The notes beneath the pieces were generated by a model that saw nothing but the letters and a program-made list of their open reading frames with translations, had not been told where the DNA came from and did not search any database. The translations under genes and the position numbers were made by a program. DNA of 14,144 nt, taken from NCBI GenBank assembly GCA_020026285.1, contig JAHHQS010000104.1, positions 1-14,144 of the forward strand. The letters run 5' to 3'. Below are positions 7,773 through 14,144 of this stretch, in pieces. The DNA comes from Parabacteroides sp. (GTDB lineage: Bacteria; Bacteroidota; Bacteroidia; Bacteroidales; Tannerellaceae). Numbering within the stretch: position 1 is the stretch's first letter; the number at the start of each line of letters is the position of its first letter.

Positions 7773-7799
7773 TAGGGGAGTAGATCATCTATTCCCCTA
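7773..7799. terminator. 27-base near-perfect palindrome, terminator or operator
   Basis: TAGGGGA (7773-7779) pairs with TCCCCTA (7793-7799), and TAGAT (7781-7785) pairs with ATCTA (7787-7791), around a single centre base with one mismatch pair (7780, 7792). It lies 24 bases past the stop of the rteC-like gene, and on the minus strand it is followed by AATTTATTT, so an rteC terminator is the likeliest reading. The near-absence of a loop is unusual for a terminator, so a protein-binding palindrome is the alternative. Confidence 0.5.
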
Positions 7800-7822
7800 T
7801 AAATTATTGATAAGCTACTGAT

Positions 7823-8449
7823 TTACAAATACCCTCTATTTTTACTTTCTATCTTGATAGCGATTATTAATTCATTTAGAAACTCTGTCAGTTTTGTAGC
7901 TTTACGCTTAAAAACATCATCCCTTTTCTTATATATGTCTACAAATTTAAAGTTCATTCCTTTTTCAAATACCCGTGCCAGTTCTGAAAAATTTACAGGA
8001 TTTCCAATCTTGTTTTTTACGGAGTGTGAATAAAATAAACCGCATATCAATTCCATTATATCAATCATATCAACATCATTAGCTAAATACATATCAGGGT
8101 CAAAACTATTCTCTGTGTTTATCGGAAATAAATCAGGGTTATCCAAGCGAAATTGTATCACCTTAAAAGTAGAATCCAATATACTTAATACCTTAATTAT
8201 TAACAACCGGATTTCAAGTGAAGATTTATCATCCTCAACCTCTAGACGCATATTCAATTCTTTTACCTCTGCTACTGTGTAATTTATAGCAAAGCATAAT
8301 AATATAATATTCTGTTCTTCCTGACAAAACAAAAGGAGTTGCCGTACAAAATCATCATAAGCCATTGATAATTCTATACGGTCAATCTCATTGCCATTAA
8401 CAGAGCAAGAGAGTAGTTTGAATAACTTTGTTTCTAAGAAACGTTTCAC
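7823..8449 (-). CDS. RteC-like regulatory protein (208 aa)
   Basis: The C-terminal half matches the pattern of RteC, the activator of excision genes in CTnDOT-type Bacteroides elements. It has an ID-x-MELICGLFYSHSV helix, an N-F-x-ELARVFEKGMNF helix, a VDIYKKRDDVFKRK segment, then T-x-FLNEL. This corresponds to the family's 'F-x-FG-x-YYRT-x-x-x-IR-R...RTKFLD-L' ending. The N-terminal half is helical and not recognisable by itself. Length is close to the family. It lacks a recognisable RteAB two-component pair nearby, so what activates it is unclear. The gene follows the methyltransferase pseudogene by 39 bases on the same strand. The frame is intact (TAA). Identification is by pattern and context and should be read as 'RteC-like'. 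Confidence 0.6.
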   Translation of the reverse strand: MKRFLETKLFKLLSCSVNGNEIDRIELSMAYDDFVRQLLLFCQEEQNIILLCFAINYTVAEVKELNMRLEVEDDKSSLEIRLLIIKVLSILDSTFKVIQFRLDNPDLFPINTENSFDPDMYLANDVDMIDIMELICGLFYSHSVKNKIGNPVNFSELARVFEKGMNFKFVDIYKKRDDVFKRKATKLTEFLNELIIAIKIESKNRGYL

Positions 8450-8488
8450 TTATACTTTAAATGGCTAGGTTACATATAATCAAACATT

Positions 8489-9292
8489 TCACTTTTCTGC
8501 AACTATGAAAATTTCACTGCTTGATGTGAAATTGTTCTTACCGAGTAAATCTCTATAAATTGTTATTTTACGGAATCCGACCTTTTCTAATATGTCTGTT
8601 ATTTCTTTCTCTGAATAATATCTTTCCCAAATAATAAAATGTTTGATTGTTCCTTCGAGTACCAAGTTATGTTGATATGCAAATACTTTGTTCTTAGGAT
8701 AATGGAATGTTTGACTCAAAAGCAGATATTCATTTTCATCCCAGAAACCACCGTGAGGTGCATATTCCCAATTTTTATTTTCCTGTCTGTCACTAATTAT
8801 CCTTTCCGAGAAAACATCAAAAATAAAAGTTCCGTCATTAGTAAGAGAGTAATATATATTATCTAGTAATCGATTACGGTCACTATCGGAATGAGTTCCC
8901 ATATCACAATAGATCATGGTTATAGTATTGTACTTGCCATTGGGGTAATCATTAATGTAGTCATTCAGAATGTATTTTATTCCATTCCGTTTTCTTTTAG
9001 CATACTCTATTGAAGACTTATTAAAGTCAATACCTGTTACAATATAATTTGCATCTGCAAAAAGTGACGTATATAATCCCGGTCCACATCCCAAATCAAG
9101 TAAACGACTTTTAGGTTTTGAATGTTTAAGAACAAAATTCACTATCTTTAAAACAGATTCTTGCCTTCGGCTAGCTTCATCAGACTAAAAATCGAGATGT
9201 TTTTTTAATATTTGCTGCTGAATATAAGGATCAGTCCAAATATTATGATTGGACTTTTCAAATAGAACTGTTTTTTTGTTGATGATTCTCAT
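8489..9292 (-). pseudogene. Class I SAM methyltransferase with an in-frame TAG at codon 36
   Basis: Read from ATG 9292, the frame encodes a 267-residue small-molecule-type SAM-dependent methyltransferase interrupted only by TAG at 9185-9187 (codon 36). The N-terminal part includes FEKSNHNIWTDPYIQQQIL, typical of a methyltransferase family common in Firmicutes and Bacteroidetes. After the stop come SDEASRRQESVLK, then motif I LLDLGCGPGLY (from about residue 64), the acidic post-I VTGIDFNKSSIEYA, and a GTFIFDVFS motif. A GTG at 9142 (codon 51) could start a shorter protein of 217 residues that still holds the SAM-binding fold but lacks the N-terminal segment. The stop is the only lesion, so decay is recent or the codon is suppressed. 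The substrate is unknown. Confidence 0.8.
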
Positions 9293-9782
9293 TTGTATTT
9301 TGAATATTTGTTATTTTAAAAATCCCATAATAGGATAAGAAATACAACTATCCGTTACAAACATAGAAATTTACGCACCTTTTTCGGGCTAAAAATAATA
9401 TTGCTAAAACGTTAGGAAATGATACACAAACAAGTAACAGAAAGGTTTTCTGCTATAACTAAAAGTTTGTATGGATAGAATTATCCGCGTATCTACATAT
9501 AGAGTGTATTGGTTCAGTGTGCTAAAATAGCTATTTCTATTTAAATAGCGATATATTTTAATGTTTTTCTGAAAACAAATTTGATGGACTACTCTTCTTC
9601 ACGAGTTCGATAAAATATTCTATGTATGAAAAAGAGTTATTTGCAACAACGGAAAAACATAACGGACTAGGGTGGTTCATACGTTCTTTATCCATTCTCT
9701 ATTTAGATTTTCTGTTTTGCAAAACTCTAACAGTCAGGAATATACTCCAATATGTTATACTTGTCGCAAATAACTGCATAGT
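9293..9782. other. 490-base gene-free AT-rich region
   Basis: I see no coding remnant on either strand. It holds the upstream region of the methyltransferase pseudogene, a small hairpin GCTATTT/AAATAGC (9530-9549, 6-base loop), and a 141-base unit bounded by inverted repeats at its right end (separate entry). Confidence 0.5.
9635..9775. repeat. 141-base unit bounded by inverted repeats
   Basis: AGTTATTTGC (9635-9644) and its exact complement GCAAATAACT (9766-9775) bound the unit. The match extends inward as ACAA after one mismatch, giving 14 of 16 bases. There is no ORF inside and no clear target-site duplication outside. It could be a small non-autonomous element or a chance pair in AT-rich DNA. 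Confidence 0.35.
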
Positions 9783-10271
9783 TTATTGAATAGTGCTTTC
9801 AGCTAGTTCATGAATTTCTTTCATATGCAGGTGTAAATGATCTAAATAACCCTCTATCATTTCTTTTAGTGTAACCTTAGTTCCTTCAAAATCACACCAG
9901 TAATTATCTAATTTCGTTACATCTACGGAATGAATAACGTGAATGATATGTAAATTATAAAACTTCCATAATTGGATTAAGTTAGCCCAATCTGCATTTT
10001 GATAATCTTGCAGAGCTATCCACAGGTCATTATCCTGACGATAATCAGGGAAAAAAAGCAGGTCTTTGCTGTATTGCAGGCGCACCATTCGTTGGTGATT
10101 GTTAGATGCCGAATCAATCAAATGACCGAGTATCTGCTTGATGGTACGATTCTGCCTGTTTATTCTTTGTGTTATCACTTCTACAGACAAGTCGTTTAAC
10201 AACCTCTCTTCCGTTTCAATAACCTTTGCAACTCCATCGGTTATATAGCTAAAATTAGTTCTTTGCATCAT
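9783..10271 (-). CDS. DinB-like four-helix-bundle protein (162 aa)
   Basis: DinB/YfiT-type proteins are four-helix bundles that hold a divalent metal through three histidines; many act as thiol-dependent enzymes (for example bacillithiol transferases), but most are uncharacterised. Here QILGHLIDSASNNHQR (about residues 46-61) supplies the first helix histidine, and the C-terminal EGYLDHLHLHMKEIHEL supplies the paired HxxxH-type ligands. The length of about 160 is normal. The start could be either of two tandem ATG codons (10271 or 10268). A TATTTTTG promoter-like box lies 23 bases upstream, so it need not depend on the AraC pseudogene that precedes it by 82 bases. An AraC-type gene next to a DinB gene suggests the regulator once controlled it. 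Intact frame, TAA stop. Confidence 0.82.
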   Translation of the reverse strand: MMQRTNFSYITDGVAKVIETEERLLNDLSVEVITQRINRQNRTIKQILGHLIDSASNNHQRMVRLQYSKDLLFFPDYRQDNDLWIALQDYQNADWANLIQLWKFYNLHIIHVIHSVDVTKLDNYWCDFEGTKVTLKEMIEGYLDHLHLHMKEIHELAESTIQ

Positions 10272-10293
10272 GTTTCAGTTTTAAATTCTTCTG

Positions 10294-10301
10294 CAAAAAT
10301 A
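10294..10301 (-). promoter_or_regulatory. Candidate -7 box for the DinB-like gene
   Basis: On the minus strand this reads TATTTTTG, an exact TAnnTTTG match, 22 bases ahead of the ATG. No convincing -33 element is seen at the expected spacing. Confidence 0.4.
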
Positions 10302-10353
10302 AGGCTTTTACCTATCGTTCACTTGTAAAAAACTGACTTTATACAAATCGAAG

Positions 10354-11186
10354 CTATGCAAAACGATTGGATGTGATAACATTAAGTCTACAGTCTTCGG
10401 AGAAGAATGTAGAATAAGGAGAATGGGAAGATAGATATTGAGTTGGCGAACAACCTAAAAACTCCTTAAAGTCCTTTACCGAGTGCGAGAGATCATAAAA
10501 GCCACAGGAATAAGTCAGATCTGCAATCTCTATTTCCGGATTATTCTGTAATAGATACAGAACTCGCTGAAAACGGACTACTCTGTAATATTCTTTAGGG
10601 CTCATCACTACATGGTTGGTAAATATTCTTTTAAACTACCTATATCCTAAACAAGCACTTTCAGCAAGAGTATTCACCTCTATTTGCGGTTGATTGATTA
10701 TTTGGCTGATAGAATTCTGTACCCTTTTGTGATTGTAATCTATATCAATCAGCCGCTTCATGAGAAAAAGTTCGATAAACTCAATACAAGTCTGAACGTT
10801 TCTTTCACTGGAAATGGCATTTTTAAGATGGTTTAATTCTATATCCTCTAAATCTTCAATGTCTATGTAACGGTTATATAAGTCACTCATGGGACATTGT
10901 ATAAAAGGGGGTAAGCCCAAGGGATGAAATATAATAGCAATCATATCAATATTACCCTTAGAAGCTAAACTCCCATAAACAGAAAATTGCCCTCGAATAA
11001 AATTCTTTGGCTATAAGCTCTTTGATTGATATTCAAATTATCACCTCGATGAAAAACAAGATGTACACAGCCCGATGGAATAGTTTGAATCCTGACCGGT
11101 TCTATTTCATCGGTCTTTAGCACCCAATAATATTTAATATATTGGGAAAGCTATAGTGACGGATATAGAATTTCACTTTCTCTCAT
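10354..11186 (-). pseudogene. AraC-family regulator with two TAG codons and a frameshift
   Basis: Corrected, this is a protein of about 277 residues. The N-terminal sensor domain (DUF6597-like) starts at ATG 11186 and includes SQYIKYYWVLKTDEIEP and IPSGCVHLVFHRGDNL. A one-base loss near 10999-11006 breaks the frame at QRILF, which should continue FIRGQFSVYGSLAS. The C-terminal AraC domain has INTLAESA-type helix 1 (EVNTLAESACLGYR) and, after TAG 10636-10638, FKRIFTNHVVMSPKEYYRVVRFQRVL, then a second HTH ending in FKEFLGCSPTQYL. At that TAG the family has a near-invariant Gln, so CAG to TAG is the likely change. A further TAG (11151-11153) replaces codon 12. With three lesions the gene is almost certainly non-functional. 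It probably regulated the adjacent DinB-like gene. Confidence 0.85.
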
Positions 11187-11517
11187 TTCACACCTATGTG
11201 TCTGCTGAACATATTGCGGTAAATATAATGCTTAATCTCCGCATTACAATAATGAAGCAAATAAAAACAGGCTATAGACTATGATGTAAGTTCATAACTA
11301 GTTTTCTGCGTCCTTTTATCTGTTTTATTAAGTGATTCTGATAGTGAGTTTGCTATTTTAACTACCCCAGATTCTTATATATATATATTTAGGTAGTAGA
11401 CATTAGTAGCTTTATCCTACCACTTCCAGACAGTTTGGAAAACGGCTCTTGATTCTTCTTTCATTTGCTGGTGAAATAGAATCAACACGTTTTATAAACC
11501 ATTAAAAAATTAAATGT
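11187..11517. other. Intergenic region upstream of the plus-strand HTH cluster
   Basis: No gene is recognisable. It contains an ATATATATATAT run (about 11378-11390), the 5' region of the AraC pseudogene and, near its right end, an inverted repeat (11449-11485) ahead of the HTH gene. I found no exact TAnnTTTG box on the plus strand. Confidence 0.4.
11449..11485. repeat. Inverted repeat before the HTH-DUF3876 cluster
   Basis: TTGATTCT (11449-11456) pairs with AGAATCAA (11478-11485), and inside it TTTCA pairs with TGAAA around an 8-base loop. It lies 32 bases ahead of the HTH start codon. It could be an operator for the downstream DNA-binding proteins or a leader hairpin. Confidence 0.45.
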
Positions 11518-11832
11518 ATGGAAGTAGTTACCATCGAAAAAAGAACATTCTCGTATGTCTGCGAGAGGTTCACGGAGTTTGCCAAACGGATAGAGAGGTT
11601 GTGTAGCACTCATACTCAGAAAGTAGAAAACTGGCTGGATAGTTAGGAAGTGTGCCTGTTGTTAGGCTTTAGCAAGCGAACGCTGCAATATTACCGAAGT
11701 AGCGGGCGACTGGCTTATTCTCAAATTGGGAGCAAGATTTATTATAAATCTTCCGATATTGAAAGAATCATTGCGGACAGTGAAACACAAAATCAATCAT
11801 CCAAACAAATCATGCCTTATGAAAAGAACTAA
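11518..11832 (+). pseudogene. Excisionase-like HTH protein interrupted by TAG at codon 43
   Basis: From ATG 11518 the frame gives 104 residues with one in-frame TAG (11644-11646). Before it is a charged helix ending ENWLDS; after it comes EVCLLLGFSKRTLQYYRSSGRLAYSQIGSKIYYKSSDIERI, a complete MerR/excisionase-type helix-turn-helix. In homologous Bacteroides proteins the interrupted position is normally Gln ('LDSQEVC'), so CAG to TAG is the probable change. No efficient internal start precedes the HTH, so a product would need suppression of the stop. The 3' end overlaps the DUF3876 gene by 14 bases, so the two were a coupled pair. It is similar to the HTH genes at 7361-7693 and 12166-12459. Confidence 0.8.
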
Positions 11833-12112
11833 AGAAGATTATCCGTCCTTTAATCTGTTTTCCATTGTCGGCACATGGGAAAGCGTTAATCTGAATCCTA
11901 CGGTCATCATCTACCGGAATGATAAAGAGTATCTTCTTTCTATTATATATATGTCGGAAAACACTAAACAAGCTTCTCCCGCTACTTATGAGATACAGCA
12001 AGATGGTAGCCAGTATTTTATTACCACTGCATCTAAACGGCTCTGTATGGATTATGATCCGGGAAAAGATGTACTTAACATTTCATCGCTGGGTGACTAT
12101 CTGCGCAACTAA
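11819..12112 (+). CDS. DUF3876-like protein (97 aa)
   Basis: ATG 11819 is chosen because the open frame further upstream lies wholly inside the HTH gene, while this start gives a tidy 14-base coupled overlap. The protein is mostly beta: FSIVGTWESVNLNPTVIIYRNDKEYLLSI, then PATYEIQQDGSQYFITT and a final DVLNISSLGDYLR, resembling a small lipocalin- or immunoglobulin-like fold. It matches my memory of DUF3876 proteins, which are found beside HTH genes on Bacteroides conjugative and mobilizable elements. There is no signal peptide or membrane segment and no known function. Intact frame, TAA stop. Confidence 0.65.
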   Translation: MKRTKEDYPSFNLFSIVGTWESVNLNPTVIIYRNDKEYLLSIIYMSENTKQASPATYEIQQDGSQYFITTASKRLCMDYDPGKDVLNISSLGDYLRN

Positions 12113-12165
12113 CCAAGTATCTAGCAATCTTGAAATCAATATTTCAATAAAACAATCTTTCAATC

Positions 12166-12459
12166 ATGGAACTAATAAATAAAGATACACCACAAGTCAA
12201 AGAATTTATTTCTTCGCTCGATTCGATGCTGAATGGTATTGAATCTATTGTACAACACTATAAGCCCCACCTGAACGGGGAACGCTTTCTTTCCAACCAT
12301 GAAGTTTCCAAGAAACTGGATGTCAGTCTGCGAACCCTGCAAGAATGGAGAGATACAGGGCTAATCTCCTTTATCCAGATAAAAGGGAAAATCATCTATC
12401 GGCAAAGTGATATTGATAAACTCCTGCAAAAGCATTACTTCGAAAGCTGGAAAGAGTAA
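12166..12459 (+). CDS. Excisionase-like HTH protein (97 aa)
   Basis: An N-terminal helical segment (residues 1-40) is followed by FLSNHEVSKKLDVSLRTLQEWRDTGLISFIQIKGKIIYRQSDIDKLL, a full MerR/excisionase-type helix-turn-helix with wing. In mobilizable Bacteroides elements, proteins of this sort bind near attachment sites and favour excision. It starts 53 bases after the DUF3876-like gene and is probably in the same transcript. The next gene (integrase) is convergent, with a bidirectional terminator and a long inverted repeat between them. The intact frame stands in contrast to the amber-interrupted paralogue just upstream. Whether it is a true Xis or a transcription factor cannot be told from sequence. 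Confidence 0.8.
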   Translation: MELINKDTPQVKEFISSLDSMLNGIESIVQHYKPHLNGERFLSNHEVSKKLDVSLRTLQEWRDTGLISFIQIKGKIIYRQSDIDKLLQKHYFESWKE

Positions 12460-12480
12460 TCTGCCACCCTCGAAAACATT

Positions 12481-12666
12481 GTTTTTCGGAACTTAATTTA
12501 AATCATTGACTTTTCAAGTGAAGCATTTAGTCTGTGCAAGTCTTTAGATAAAAATACGCTCGAATGTAATGAGAGGAAGATTTTTATCTAAACCGAAGGC
12601 TTGGACTTGAATAGGCTAAATACGGAACTTACCTTTGTCAATGCTTCATATTGAGTTCTGGAAAAC
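12481..12666. repeat. 186-base long imperfect inverted repeat (non-coding)
   Basis: The stretch folds back on itself along almost its whole length. The innermost arms are perfect: TTTAGATAAAAAT (12543-12555) and ATTTTTATCTAAA (12580-12592), with a 24-base loop. CAAGTC (12537-12542) pairs with GACTTG (12604-12609) across an 11-base one-sided bulge. The outermost 30 bases of each arm (from 12481 inward and from 12666 inward) match at about 24 positions. A cross-pairing TGAAGCATT/AATGCTTCA (12519-12527, 12640-12648) is an alternative fold. No ORF spans it. It lies between the HTH gene and the integrase terminator. Confidence 0.75.
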
Positions 12667-12677
12667 TTACTTTAATA

Positions 12678-12722
12678 GAAAAGGATTGAGAAAATGAAAT
12701 TCATTCTTCCCAATCCTTTTTC
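12678..12722. terminator. Bidirectional terminator between the HTH and integrase genes
   Basis: GAAAAGGATTG on the left pairs with CAATCCTTTT on the right (12711-12720), with an inner ATGAA/TTCAT pair making a longer imperfect stem. T-runs flank it in both directions (TTTTTCT on plus, TTTTCTATT on minus), and it sits between convergent genes. Confidence 0.7.
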
Positions 12723-12741
12723 TATATTGGCTACTACCTTT

Positions 12742-13961
12742 TTATATAGCTAATTCCGACAAACAGCTATTAACTTTCTGCATATCCTTTAGAATATTCT
12801 GATCCAGCACCCGTGCATAGTGTTTCGTTACGCTGGTATCTGCATGACCTAACATTTTAGCTACGTTTTCCATACTTACGCCATTCGCTAGGCAAATACT
12901 TGTGGCATAGCTATGACGGGTAGCATGGGTGTTAAGATTTTTCTAAGTTCCGCACGCATCTGCAATTTCTTTTAAATAACTGTTCATGCGTTGATTGCAC
13001 ATACAGGCAGGAGTTTTCCAGTGCATTCTGCCACATCCTTATACTTGTCAAGAATAGAAGCAGCCACAGGTAGCACAGGAATGTTACACATAATTTTTGT
13101 CTTTTGGTGGTTCTTTCTTATCCAGAGTTCTCCTTTATTATCTTTAACCAAATGTTCATGCGATAAATCTTTAACATCGCTGAACGCCAAACCTGTAAAG
13201 ATGCAGAAAACAAAAATATCTCGCACCTGTTCTACTCGTTTAATACTGAACTCTTTTGCAAGAATGATTTTAATCTCGTCCATCGTCAGGAATTCAGGAT
13301 CGGTTTCTTCTAGTTTGAAGCGATAGTAAGCGAATGGATCTTTTTTAATCCAATCGTTTTCTAAAGCAATGCGGATAATTTTTTTCAAGTTCTTCAATCG
13401 GGGTGATAGCGGAGTTTTGCGCACAGCCTTTTTCAATCTTCAAGAAAGCATCAAATTTAGAAATGAAATTCGCTTCTAAGTTATTCAAGGCAATATCCGA
13501 TAGCTGATATTCTTTCTTAATGAATTCCTCTAAATATCGGGTAGTGGTTCCATACCGTTGCACGTTTTACTAACAAAGTCTTTGCCGATTAGCTTACGGA
13601 TTTGTTCGTTATGCTCCCTGAATACCTGCAATAGCGTTTTGTTATCTTCGTCCACACCATAATATAACTTTCTCACAAGATCAACGGTGATAACCTTGTC
13701 GGAAGTTTCCAGTTCCCTATAAATTTGGTGTATGCGTGAGCGTGTGATTTCTATGTAATGGTTCAGTTCCACCGACATACGGTCTTTTCCTTTTGAATTC
13801 TCTTTTGCTTGATTCCATAGGTTTACGGAACAACTTCTTTTGATAGAAATATCTACCATACAGCCGTTTACGGTAATTCTCATGCACACGGGTGCTTCTC
13901 CGTTCTTTAATAATTTGCCTTTCTTGATGAAGAACAAAACCGAAAATGATTTTCTAGCCAT
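12742..13961 (-). pseudogene. Bacteroidetes tyrosine recombinase (integrase), three frameshifts and one TAG
   Basis: Corrected, this is a protein of about 406 residues from ATG 13961 to TAA 12742-12744, a normal length for Bacteroides element integrases. The N-terminal Arm/SAM-like part (KKGKLLKNGEAPVCMRITVNG) and core-binding helices are present. The catalytic domain has FCIFTGLAFSDVKDL, where the first catalytic Arg position is Ala (a substitution at this position is known in CTnDOT-type integrases), then RKNHQKTKI, the box HATRHSYATS, LGHADTSVTKHYARV with the Tyr nucleophile. Lesions: one base lost at about 13560-13568 (SKT/VQRY), one C gained in the run at 13400-13403 (AIT/RLKNLKK), one base lost at about 12993-12998 (VCA/NQRMN), and TAG 12943-12945 just before KNLNTHATRH. 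It must be inactive, so the element depends on other integrases. Confidence 0.9.
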
Positions 13962-14052
13962 TTTTACATCGTTTTTAGAGTTCCAAAACTATGTATTCTC
14001 TTCCAAGGTAAGACCATGCAAAATGCTATGAATCAGTGAGAAAGATTCAAAT

Positions 14053-14089
14053 TCGTGGGACTTTTTCGAACTAAATTTTAGTCCCACGA
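14053..14089. repeat. Inverted repeat upstream of the integrase
   Basis: TCGTGGGACT (14053-14062) and AGTCCCACGA (14080-14089) are perfect 10-base arms around a 17-base AT-rich spacer, 92 bases ahead of the integrase start. The position suits an integrase core or arm site near the element end (att region), or an operator. Confidence 0.5.
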
Positions 14090-14144
14090 TTTATCCACCG
14101 ATAATATGCTTGAAACGGCTATTTTCTGCCACCTACCAGAAAAA

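Noticed and set aside
8639..8866. 75-codon open frame on the plus strand
   Set aside because: Antisense to the methyltransferase domain, with no start context or motif support.
11378..11390. AT dinucleotide run as a functional phase-variation tract
   Set aside because: It is short, non-coding and not placed between recognisable promoter boxes, so there is no support for a switching role.
9185..12945. Genuine reassignment of TAG to Gln in this region
   Set aside because: Two of the affected genes also carry frameshifts that recoding cannot explain, and the intact BfmA-like gene ends in TAG. It is kept as a curiosity, not as a call.
12984..13961. Three consecutive minus-strand open frames as separate small genes
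   Set aside because: Their translations join into one continuous tyrosine recombinase once single-base indels are corrected, so they are pieces of one pseudogene.
1..14144. CRISPR array or tRNA gene
   Set aside because: No regularly spaced direct repeats and no cloverleaf with a TTCNANNC arm were noticed on either strand.

Overview
The window looks like Bacteroidales DNA (Bacteroides or Parabacteroides type). It is AT-rich, it has TAnnTTTG-type -7 promoter boxes, and it carries the accessory genes typical of Bacteroides mobilizable elements: a BfmA/BtgA-type mobilization protein, a DUF5712-like relaxase, an RteC-like protein, DUF3876, several excisionase-like helix-turn-helix (HTH) proteins and a Bacteroidetes-type tyrosine integrase.

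Left part (1-5199, all minus strand): a compact DNA phosphorothioation (Dnd) operon transcribed dndC -> dndD -> dndE-like -> GHKL ATPase. The genes overlap by 1, 11 and 8 bases. DndC (PP-loop sulfurtransferase with an Fe-S cysteine cluster) and DndD (SMC/RecN-like ATPase) are canonical. The third gene is not: a DndE-like domain of about 110 residues is fused to a HerA/FtsK-type P-loop ATPase, giving 532 residues. The fourth gene, cut by the window edge, starts with a GHKL/Hsp90-like ATP-binding motif. No dndB, dndA or classical dndFGH is in the window. This rearranged set is the strongest candidate here for an unusual defence system: modification and ATP-driven effector functions may be coupled in one polypeptide plus a GHKL partner.

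Middle part (5200-9292): directly upstream of the Dnd operon is a mobilization module on the same strand: a relaxase gene broken by two small indels, an intact BfmA/BtgA-type gene, and a hairpin-dense non-coding stretch (7120-7300) that is the likely oriT. Next come a small HTH gene, an RteC-like gene and a class I SAM methyltransferase gene with one in-frame TAG.

Right part (9293-14144): a 490-base gene-free stretch with a 141-base unit bounded by inverted repeats, a DinB-family gene, and an AraC regulator pseudogene (two TAG codons and a frameshift). Then comes a plus-strand cluster: an HTH gene interrupted by TAG, DUF3876 and an intact HTH gene. This is followed by a 186-base long imperfect inverted repeat, a bidirectional terminator, and a tyrosine integrase with three frameshifts and one TAG.

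The simplest story is an integrated mobilizable element that delivered the Dnd cassette as cargo. Its mobility and regulatory genes have since decayed, while the Dnd reading frames have stayed fully open. All five in-frame nonsense codons are TAG, which is noted as a separate curiosity.
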